64,000 nt of DNA. Source: Sphingomonas insulae (lineage in GTDB: Bacteria > Pseudomonadota > Alphaproteobacteria > Sphingomonadales > Sphingomonadaceae). The notes under the pieces were generated by a model. The model was not told where the DNA came from. It made no database searches and saw only the letters and a program-made list of their open reading frames with translations. Within the stretch, counting starts at the first letter, position 1. The number at the start of each line of letters is the position of its first letter. Location of the stretch: assembly GCF_010450875.1 (NCBI RefSeq), contig NZ_CP048421.1:1-64000 (forward strand). Direction: 5' to 3'. This document shows positions 35,559 through 42,576 of this stretch, piece by piece. Position numbers and translations under genes: made by a program.

Positions 35559-35942
35559 ATGCAGGCACGCTTCAACATCGATGTGGAACCGTGGGTCGGC
35601 CTCATCACGATCACGCTCTCCGGCTTTTTTTATCCCGAAGATGCAGCACGATATGTTGCCGCTCGAAATAGCGCTCAGACCAAGCTTCGGACGCAGCCCA
35701 ACGAGCATGTGACCTTGGTCGACCTGCGGAATGTCAGGATACAGCTGCAGGATAGCGTGACGCTCTTCCGGCAGACAATGACCGATCCCGCAGCGCGCTC
35801 GCGACGTTTGGCGCTGGTTACGGCGGGAGGCTTGTCCAAACTGCAGGTTCAGCGTGCGGCGGCTGGGCGCGGCGCCAGCTTTTTCACATGCTTCGATGAA
35901 GCCCGCAGGTGGCTTCTCGAAGGCTCGCTGGCCCCCGCTTAA
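35559..35942 (+). CDS. STAS/SpoIIAA-like protein, paralogue A
   Basis: A 127-aa soluble protein with the alternating strand-helix pattern of STAS/SpoIIAA-like domains: FNIDVEPWVGLITITLSGFF, PNEHVTLVDLRNVRIQ, RRLALVTAGGLSKLQVQRA, FDEARRWLLEG. These domains usually work in anti-sigma or sensor pathways; here the partner is unknown. ATG 35559 aligns with the paralogue's start. A near relative follows 36 bp downstream. Confidence 0.7.
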   Translation: MQARFNIDVEPWVGLITITLSGFFYPEDAARYVAARNSAQTKLRTQPNEHVTLVDLRNVRIQLQDSVTLFRQTMTDPAARSRRLALVTAGGLSKLQVQRAAAGRGASFFTCFDEARRWLLEGSLAPA

Positions 35943-35978
35943 ACGGCTTGGTAACGGACTGCATGCCACCAAGTGACT

Positions 35979-36365
35979 ATGAAGCCTGCGTTTTCTTTCG
36001 ACGTGGACCCGGTTAAAAGTTTGGTCCGGATCACGATGTCCGGCTTCTTTTCGCCGGCCGATATCTGCCGCTTTTCCGAAGCCCGTGATGATGCTCACCA
36101 CATGTTGCGGTGCGGACCGAACGAACACGTCACGTTGGTCGACATCCGTGGAATGCAGATACAGGGACAGGAGAGCGTCGCTGAGTTTGCTGCACTGCTG
36201 TCCCGGAAGGAGCACGCTTCCAAACGGATCGCATTCGTCGTCAGTCAATCCCTCGCGCGCCTTCAAATCCAGCGAGCTGCCTCGGGACGGGACGCAGGGT
36301 ATTTCATTGATGATCCCATTGCCGCGGAGCAGTGGCTTTTTGCTCACGAGCGTGTAACAACTTGA
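35979..36365 (+). CDS. STAS/SpoIIAA-like protein, paralogue B
   Basis: A 128-aa relative of the preceding gene with the same layout (FSFDVDPVKSLVRITMSGFF, PNEHVTLVDIRGMQIQ, KRIAFVVSQSLARLQIQRAASGRDAGYF). The block PNEHVTLVD and the QRAA-x-GR segment are identical in both. The two genes are a tandem duplication that has diverged. GTG 35973 is an alternative start. Confidence 0.7.
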   Translation: MKPAFSFDVDPVKSLVRITMSGFFSPADICRFSEARDDAHHMLRCGPNEHVTLVDIRGMQIQGQESVAEFAALLSRKEHASKRIAFVVSQSLARLQIQRAASGRDAGYFIDDPIAAEQWLFAHERVTT

Positions 36366-36458
36366 AATTCCTGGAAGTGTGACGTGGGCGTTCTTCCCGG
36401 TATCGTAGCAAGTCGCCTGCTTCGAGGCGTCGTAGGGTCGCCCGAGGACCAGTGCGTC

Positions 36459-36701
36459 ATGGGCCATCGTGTTCCGACAGGCGCCGAGCTGCGAGAATTG
36501 CTTGCGGTGGTAATCACGCGTGCAGCAGGCGGGAAAGCTGTCAGATGGCACGAGCGCATCGGACCAGTTCTGGAGCTTCCGCTGTCCCACGATTCCCGGT
36601 GCAACTGGCGAGTTGAGCCGGTCTGCGACGGCATGGAAGCAGCCATCATCGCCAAGACGGTCGAGCTCGTTCGCGTCAAACATCCGTACATTGCTGGCTA
36701 G
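36459..36701 (+). CDS. Small unknown protein, 80 aa
   Basis: A soluble frame with plausible codon use: MGHRVPTGAELRELLAVVI... DSRCNWRVEPVCDGMEAAI. It resembles small sphingomonad proteins of unknown role. The frame opens at GTG 36384; ATG 36459 with GAGGA upstream is preferred. Confidence 0.5.
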   Translation: MGHRVPTGAELRELLAVVITRAAGGKAVRWHERIGPVLELPLSHDSRCNWRVEPVCDGMEAAIIAKTVELVRVKHPYIAG

Positions 36702-36759
36702 CGATGCGACGTCGATCGTTTCGGTTGTTCGATGCCGACAAGCCGGCACTGCAACTGCC

Positions 36760-36999
36760 TTAAACAGCGATCACCTCCGGTTGCCAAGCAGCGACGGGCA
36801 GACCTGGGATCGCCATCCGCCGATAGCGCTCCGCCGTGGCCCTGCTGACGGCGCGAGCCTTGTCCTCGACGCTGGCAGCCGCCGCGATCGTCGGCTCGAT
36901 CCACGACACCGGTTCGGCCTTGCCCTCAGCGCTGACCAGCGCCTCTCGGACCCACGGCTCGCCCTGCAACTTCCGCCACTTACCGATCAGCCCCCTCAT
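36760..36999 (-). CDS. Possible small unknown protein, 79 aa
   Basis: A frame starting at ATG 36999 (MRGLIGKWRKLQGEPWVREAL...) with reasonable codon use and a helical, charged composition. No family recognised. It faces the truncated gene at 37028; the two may mark an old rearrangement point. Confidence 0.35.
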   Translation of the reverse strand: MRGLIGKWRKLQGEPWVREALVSAEGKAEPVSWIEPTIAAAASVEDKARAVSRATAERYRRMAIPGLPVAAWQPEVIAV

Positions 37000-37027
37000 C
37001 TGCTTTTCGCTGGTGCCGGCTTTCGCC

Positions 37028-37282
37028 AGCGGGGCAGACGCTTATGAGACGACATTGAACGACACGCCGGCAGCGACGATTGAAGGTGTTATCGCCAAGC
37101 TGCGTGTCGCATTCAGCCGGATCCACCCCAACGCCTGGTCCGATCAAGAGATCAAGTACCTGACCAGCAGTGACTTTCGTGAAGGCCTGCGCCTGGATGG
37201 CATGTTCGACCGTATGGCTTGGAGCGCGATCGAAGACCTCGCTCGTGTTGGCGGCTTCAGCTTGACGGATCACGGCGCATGA
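37028..37282 (+). pseudogene. 5'-truncated unknown gene
   Basis: The last 84 codons (TPAATIEGVIAKLRVAFSRIH..., FDRMAWSAIEDLARVGGFSL) look like the conserved C-terminus of a class of small alphaproteobacterial proteins that normally have an additional N-terminal domain. Upstream of about 37028 the reading frame loses coding character, so the gene appears beheaded. Confidence 0.45.
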
Positions 37283-37305
37283 TCAGCACGCGCCTTACCC
37301 TGTCG

Positions 37306-37527
37306 TTACTTCGAGACGACCCAGTTTGATTCGTCTGCCGCCGCCTTTGATACCGTGGCGAGGTGCCGGACGTAATTCTGAAAGATCGGCACGGTGAACG
37401 TGACGATCACGGGATCGGCGTTCGGCTCCTTGAACGTCAGGACGATGAACCTCGTGCCGGTTTCATCGATCATGAGTCCGGTTTCCATCGCGCCGGGCCC
37501 GCTGGGGCTTATAACAACTTCAGCCAT
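37306..37527 (-). CDS. Small unknown protein, 73 aa
   Basis: A compact frame with two strand-rich stretches (TRFIVLTFKEPNADPVIVTFTVPIFQNYVRHLATV). ATG 37527. It starts 3 bp after the stop of the gene at 37531, so both are probably in one transcript. Function unknown. Confidence 0.5.
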   Translation of the reverse strand: MAEVVISPSGPGAMETGLMIDETGTRFIVLTFKEPNADPVIVTFTVPIFQNYVRHLATVSKAAADESNWVVSK

Positions 37528-37530
37528 AAA

Positions 37531-37758
37531 TCAGCTCGGGTGCGCTTCGCTTTCCGTGGCGGCATCGACGTCCCCAACCGGCAGGGTCGCATCCGCTACA
37601 GCCGCAGCAGGTACGCCGCCGGTGGTATCATCAGCTTCGTCGGCCAAGCGCATCTGCTCGTAAGCGACCTCGAGATCAGCAGGCCCCGATCCGGTCGGCT
37701 GCATCGGCAGGTCGTTGTAGCTTTCGGGTTCGTGGGTCGGATCGTTCACGTCGGCCAT
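37531..37758 (-). CDS. Small acidic unknown protein, 75 aa
   Basis: An acidic, low-complexity protein (MADVNDPTHEPESYNDLP..., LADEADDTTGG) probably disordered. ATG 37758 is set by AGGAG six bases upstream. Followed closely by the 73-aa gene. Confidence 0.5.
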   Translation of the reverse strand: MADVNDPTHEPESYNDLPMQPTGSGPADLEVAYEQMRLADEADDTTGGVPAAAVADATLPVGDVDAATESEAHPS

Positions 37759-37811
37759 GTCGCTCTCCTGCGGCTGTCTGTGGGAGTTCAACGCACGACC
37801 AGCAATTCGGC

Positions 37812-38139
37812 TCAGAGGGTATTCGCATGAACATGCTGAGAAGAATCATCGTCGCTGGCGAACCTTGGTACGACTGGGGGACCATCAGCATCACGAACCT
37901 TGACGCACGGAGCGAAAGCGAGATCGTTGACGGGGACGTCTGATACATCGACCTTCAGTGCTTCGGCATTCGTTTGATCGTGCAGTTCGGCCGCACGTCG
38001 ATCGGCAACAGACTGAAGGAGATCGTTCCGTAATCGGGATGTTCGATCTGGCTTGGAACGCCCCCCTACCGCTGTCAAAGATCGATAAGATTATGATGCC
38101 GGTTCCGACGAGCGCGGTACCGATCGCTTTCGAATTCAT
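37812..38139 (-). pseudogene. Frameshifted small membrane protein
   Basis: ATG 38139 opens MNSKAIGTALVGTGIIILSIFDSG, a membrane helix; the coding character then continues in a different frame (RLRNDLLQSVADRRAAELHDQTNAEAL...) to the stop at 37812. The switch falls at a run of six C (38061-38066, G on the coding strand). It is either a recent frameshift, a sequencing error, or chance juxtaposition. Confidence 0.4.
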
Positions 38140-38419
38140 CTCAAGCACCAGCCGGCCGCTGCCGCTCGCCGCACCCGCAGCATTCGGCGTGAGCCGACGC
38201 ACCGAGCACAGGATCGGCACGGCGTATGTTGGTCGAGAGCGGCCGGCCTTCCCTACGGCCGCAGGGACCCAGTTCCGGCCGCTCAGAGACTACGAGGCGC
38301 CGCGCGAAACCGGCCGCTCGTTCAGCATCACCGACGGCCGATCAACCACATTTTCGAACCGTCGGTTTACCGCGCCAGAGTACGCTCGATTGGCCGGTCC
38401 GTCCCGATGGAGATGATCG

Positions 38420-39052
38420 ATGGGGCATTCGTCGATGGACCCCGCCTTTCACGAACTTCGACCCTGGAACGAGGGCCGGCTTATCGGTGCAAAGCGGGCG
38501 CTGAAACAGCAACAGGTCTGGGCCATTCGCTTCTGGCTCGACCAGCATAGACGACTGCGCGACCGAGCGCTGTTCGACTTCGCCATCGACAGCAAGCTGC
38601 GCGGCTGCGATGTGGTCAGGGTGCGGATCGGCGATGTAGTTTCCGGCGGGCGCGTCCGTGACCGCGCCGTCGTGGTTCAGCAGAAGACCAAACGACCGGT
38701 CCAGTTCGAGCTGATGGATACCGCACGAAAGACGATGCGGGCGTGGTTGGAGCGGCGCGGCGGGACACTGAACGACTTCGTTTTCCCAAGTCGAAACGAC
38801 TACATGGCTCACATGAGCACGCGGCAATATGCCCGCCTCGTGAACGAGTGGGTGGTCGGCATCGGCCTTCCGGCTCAGGATTACGGGACGCACTCGCTTC
38901 GGCGCACGAAAGCATCGATCATCTACAAGGCGACTGGCAATCTCCGCGCCGTTCAGATTTTACTCGGCCATGCCAAGATCGATAGCACGGTCCGCTACTT
39001 GGGCGTTGACGTGGAGGACGCTTTGGAACTGGCCGAACGCACTGAGGTCTGA
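38420..39052 (+). CDS. Tyrosine-type site-specific recombinase
   Basis: A 210-aa integrase made up almost only of the catalytic domain. The active-site set is present: Arg in DSKLRGCDVVRVRIGDV, HSLRRTKASIIY (His-x-x-Arg), LLGHAKIDSTVRYLGV (His and the Tyr nucleophile). It belongs to a short-integrase group abundant in sphingomonads, often not attached to an obvious prophage. ATG 38420 has GGAG seven bases upstream. It closes a 5-kb stretch of small unknown and broken genes, consistent with a decayed mobile region. Confidence 0.85.
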   Translation: MGHSSMDPAFHELRPWNEGRLIGAKRALKQQQVWAIRFWLDQHRRLRDRALFDFAIDSKLRGCDVVRVRIGDVVSGGRVRDRAVVVQQKTKRPVQFELMDTARKTMRAWLERRGGTLNDFVFPSRNDYMAHMSTRQYARLVNEWVVGIGLPAQDYGTHSLRRTKASIIYKATGNLRAVQILLGHAKIDSTVRYLGVDVEDALELAERTEV

Positions 39053-39063
39053 GCCGACCCACA

Positions 39064-39116
39064 AGCGGACGCTCACACCCCTTCGCTAGTTCCTCAACTT
39101 CGGACGCTGGTTCATC
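39064..39116 (+). repeat. Dispersed intergenic repeat, copy 6
   Basis: AGCGGACGCTCACACC then CTCAACTTCGGACGCTGGTT, right after the recombinase stop. A partial inverted copy (GCTGTCCGCTTGTGAATG) follows at about 39145. Confidence 0.5.
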
Positions 39117-39285
39117 GGCGCGGATGACAAATTTTGAAGCCCGGCTGTCCGCTTGTGAATGTCGTGATGGGAGGGGAAGGCCGTCAGTCCGCTCTCTAAG
39201 ATACTGGCGGTAAGCGAACGCTCGTTCAGCGCGCTTCACGTGCCTGCCAACTCACTCGAAACGGTTCTTTAATCGTTCAAAGGTG

Positions 39286-39834
39286 ATGATGATTGTCACC
39301 GCGCGCGATGACGAGAGACGAATGCTGAAGAGCCTGTTTAGAGAGCGAAAACGCTCTCATGCCGTTCGTGGCTTAAGCATTCTAGGTTCTGCTCCCGAAC
39401 CCATATTCGATCGTTTCGTCGCCGCTGCGGCCAACGCATTCGATGCGCCGATCGCGCTTATGTCACTGATCCATGATGATCAACAGTGGTTCAAGGCGGG
39501 GCACGGCCTCGTCATTGATTGCATTCCGCGCGACAGCGGGTTTTGCAGCTTTACGCTTGATCGGCCCGATATAATGGAGACCGCCGACCCTCAAGCCGAC
39601 CCGCGGTTCGCCAACCTGCCTGTTGTCGCCGGCGAACCTCACATCCGCTACTATATCGGAGCGCCGCTTCGACGAGTAAGCGGTATCGATGTAGGGGCGT
39701 TATGCATCCTCGACACCAAGCGACGATCCCCCGCATCGCCAGACCAGAAAGCCTATCTAATCGGGCTGGCACGGCAGGCGTCGACGGCGCTTGAGGCGCG
39801 ATTGGATCTGCTCCAGCGAGGTGCCGCAGCATGA
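39286..39834 (+). CDS. GAF-domain sensor protein
   Basis: A 182-aa single GAF domain: APIALMSLIHDDQQWFKAGHGL, RDSGFCSFTL, AGEPHIRYYIGAPLRRVSG and DVGALCILDTKRRSP, similar to the GAF of the chemoreceptor at 14577. The ligand is unknown. Its stop overlaps the ATG of the MHYT-GGDEF-EAL gene (ATGA), so it is likely an input for that protein. Starts at GTG 39283, ATG 39286 or ATG 39289 are indistinguishable. Confidence 0.85.
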   Translation: MMIVTARDDERRMLKSLFRERKRSHAVRGLSILGSAPEPIFDRFVAAAANAFDAPIALMSLIHDDQQWFKAGHGLVIDCIPRDSGFCSFTLDRPDIMETADPQADPRFANLPVVAGEPHIRYYIGAPLRRVSGIDVGALCILDTKRRSPASPDQKAYLIGLARQASTALEARLDLLQRGAAA

Positions 39835-41885
39835 TGCGGGTAGCACTTTGCATAACGCAGGAGCATGATCTGCGCCTGGTTGGGCTGGCCTTGCTAATTT
39901 GCCTGATCGGTTCTGCCGCCACCGTTCAGCTCTTCCATCGGGTGAGGGCGGCCGCGGGCTACAGTCGCTTTGGGTGGGTGGTGCTCACCGCAGTCAGCGC
40001 AGGGACCATGGTATGGGCAACGCATTTCGTCGCCATGATGGCGTTCCGCACGACTGCGCCAGTGGTTCTGGATCCCATCCTCACACTTTCTTCGCTCCTT
40101 GCAGTGACCTTCCTTGCGGTGCCCGGGTTGGCAATCGCTGTGCAACGTCGTTCCTGGAGCGGCGCGGCGGGTGGATGCATCATCGGTGCTGGCATCGCCG
40201 TGATGCACTACGTTGGCATGGCGGCATACCGGGTGGACGGTATCGTGACATGGGACTGGTGGTATGTTGCCGCGTCGGTAGTGCTCTCGTGTGGGTTTAC
40301 CGCTGCCGCATTCGACAGCCTTAACCGCCGCAGCCGGCTGCGCAACGCGAAGGCGATAGGGCTGCTCGCCCTGGCAGTTGCCGCACTGCATTTCACCGGC
40401 ATGGCCGCCATGCAGGTAACCGTGTTGCAACTCGGTCAGGGGCTGTCGGATCTAACGATGGTCGCTCTCGCTATTACCACGGCGGTTGCGACCTGTATCA
40501 TCGTTGGTTGCGCAGCGATCAGCGCCCTGATCGACGGTCACACCCAGACCGAATCCTATACGCGGCTGCGCCGGATGGCGATGCACGATGGCCTGACCGA
40601 TCTGCCGAACCGCATCAGTTTTATCGAAGAGCTTGAGCAGCGTTTTCTGATCAAGGGCGGTTACTCCTGCATGGCCGTGGTCATGATGGACCTATCACGC
40701 TTCAAGGTCGTAAACGACACCTATGGCCATCAAGCGGGCGACCAGCTGCTGGTTGCGCTAGCCGCCCGCCTTACCGCCTTGCTGCAGCCGGGCGAATGTG
40801 TTGCACGCCTAGGCGGTGACGAATTTTCGGCGGTCGTCTCATACCAGGATGCAAGCGACCTCCATGATTTTCTGAGCCGGTTACGCGCTGCATGCGACGC
40901 GCCTTTCGTTTTCGACCGGTTTACTGCGGCAATATCAGCGAACATCGGCGTCGCGCTCGCCGTACATGACGGGTTTGATGCCGACGTGCTGCTCGCCAAG
41001 GCGGACCTTGCCATGTACCGCGCCAAATCCGCGCATTCCGGCGAACCCTGCTTCTACGATAGTCAGATGGATGACGCGATACGGGAGCGTCGCGAGTTGA
41101 TCGCTGACCTGAGGGCTGCGCTGGATACAGAATCCTTCGAGCTTCATTATCAGGTCCAGGCAGCCCTCCCTTCGGGGGAAATTTCGGGTTACGAGGCCCT
41201 GGTTCGGTGGAGGCATCCAACCAGAGGAATGGTTCCGCCATCGGAGTTTATCCCGCTGGCGGAAAAGAGCGGAGACATAGTACCGATTAGCATCTGGATT
41301 TTGCGCCAAGCATGCTTTGAGGCCGCCTTGTGGCCCAACAGACATCCCGTCGCCGTCAATCTTTCGCCGATACACCTCGCCGACCCGCGACTCGTGGATA
41401 CGGTACGGTCAGCGCTGGAGGACAGCGGCCTGCCGCCCGAACGGCTGTCGCTTGAGCTGACTGAAAGCGCCATCATCCACGACCGCCGGTTCGCGCTGGG
41501 CCAGCTTAAAGCTCTCAAGGCCATGGGTATCGCCATCGCCCTAGACGACTTTGGCGTGGGGTATTCGTCCCTCGATGTTCTTCGATCGTTCCCGTTCGAC
41601 CGCATTAAGCTAGACTCGTCTTTCGTGGCTGAGATCGAACGTGACGACCAAGCAGTAGCGATACTTCGCTCGGTTGCGGGACTGGGCCTGACGTTGAACA
41701 TCCCGGTACTGGCCGAGGGCGTCGAACAGCCCGCACAACTGTCGATTGTCGCAAGGGAGGGCTGCTCGGCGATCCAGGGCTACCTAATAGGTAAACCGTC
41801 GCGGACGTTGGCCGAGCCAGACCGCGTTCGTCGTACGATGTCGCTGAAGCCCTGCGTCGTTGATGATGGAGCCGCAGTCGCATAA
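39831..41885 (+). CDS. MHYT-GGDEF-EAL cyclic-di-GMP enzyme
   Basis: A 684-aa inner-membrane protein. The N-terminal seven-helix MHYT sensor has its repeated motifs WATHFVAM, MHYVGM and LHFTGM, proposed to bind copper and sense O2, CO or NO. A GGDEF domain follows (LTDLPNRISF, NDTYGHQAGD, ARLGGDEF) and then an EAL domain (YEALVRW, ALDDFGVGYSSLD, IKLDSSFV, LAEGVE). Both active sites look intact, so the net direction of cyclic-di-GMP turnover cannot be told; no RxxD inhibitory site is seen (QPGE). Coupled to the GAF gene upstream. Confidence 0.95.
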   Translation: MMRVALCITQEHDLRLVGLALLICLIGSAATVQLFHRVRAAAGYSRFGWVVLTAVSAGTMVWATHFVAMMAFRTTAPVVLDPILTLSSLLAVTFLAVPGLAIAVQRRSWSGAAGGCIIGAGIAVMHYVGMAAYRVDGIVTWDWWYVAASVVLSCGFTAAAFDSLNRRSRLRNAKAIGLLALAVAALHFTGMAAMQVTVLQLGQGLSDLTMVALAITTAVATCIIVGCAAISALIDGHTQTESYTRLRRMAMHDGLTDLPNRISFIEELEQRFLIKGGYSCMAVVMMDLSRFKVVNDTYGHQAGDQLLVALAARLTALLQPGECVARLGGDEFSAVVSYQDASDLHDFLSRLRAACDAPFVFDRFTAAISANIGVALAVHDGFDADVLLAKADLAMYRAKSAHSGEPCFYDSQMDDAIRERRELIADLRAALDTESFELHYQVQAALPSGEISGYEALVRWRHPTRGMVPPSEFIPLAEKSGDIVPISIWILRQACFEAALWPNRHPVAVNLSPIHLADPRLVDTVRSALEDSGLPPERLSLELTESAIIHDRRFALGQLKALKAMGIAIALDDFGVGYSSLDVLRSFPFDRIKLDSSFVAEIERDDQAVAILRSVAGLGLTLNIPVLAEGVEQPAQLSIVAREGCSAIQGYLIGKPSRTLAEPDRVRRTMSLKPCVVDDGAAVA

Positions 41886-42576
41886 TTTCTGGCTTGTCAT
41901 CTACAATGGGCCGAGCAGGTAATATCAGCCTGAATGAATAACCGTCTTGGGGCCCTCACTTTGCAACTCGGACGTGCGCAATTGAGCGAACGCGCCACAC
42001 CCTACGGCTTCCGGCTCGACCCATTCTCGGCCGCTCGCGGCCCCTTCCGCGCTTCCCAGCTTCGGTCACTCGTTCATGCGCCAGACCTGTCACTTCCGAG
42101 TAGCGCGATTTGCTATCGGTGTTTTGATCGTTGATGGGGAAGGCGAGCTGAGGTGGCACCGGGTCGCTCAATCGGTCATCGGCCGTTCTCCTAGTGCGCC
42201 GTCCCAGTCTTGACGGCCGATGAGAAGATAGCCCACCAGCAGTTTGCCTTGAGCGAGATCGTATTTTAATTCTAATGTTTTAAGTCTCCGCGGACGGCGA
42301 TGATGTTTTTCTTAAAGGTTTTGCTGTGTTCTTTTATTTGCATGATTAATCATCGGCGCGTCGCTGCTTCTTACTCACGGCTTTTATCGTTAACCTGATT
42401 GCGGGACGAAGAAGGCCTCGTATTGGCACGCGATGCAGTCGATCCGATTACCTCCTTGGACGAGAGGCGCAGTCGGGTCATATCTGCGGAGCTTATCTGG
42501 TTCATGGATTGTCGAAGAAGCTCGTTTGCATGCAGTTAAAAACCAGCTGCAAACCTTACTTCTCCAACATCTATAA
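41886..42576. other. Spacer with repeat copy 7 and AT-rich patch
   Basis: About 690 bp. A diverged copy of the dispersed repeat lies at about 42015-42079 (CTTCCCAGCTTCGGTCACTC). The segment 42250-42400 is AT-rich, with runs of T. No gene is supported. It should contain the transcription ends of two convergent genes. Confidence 0.5.

Noticed and set aside
35520..36749. 409-codon open frame on the minus strand
   Set aside because: It is antisense to two paralogous genes with consistent fold and conserved blocks; its own translation has no domain and a poor composition. It results from stop-poor GC-rich antisense sequence.
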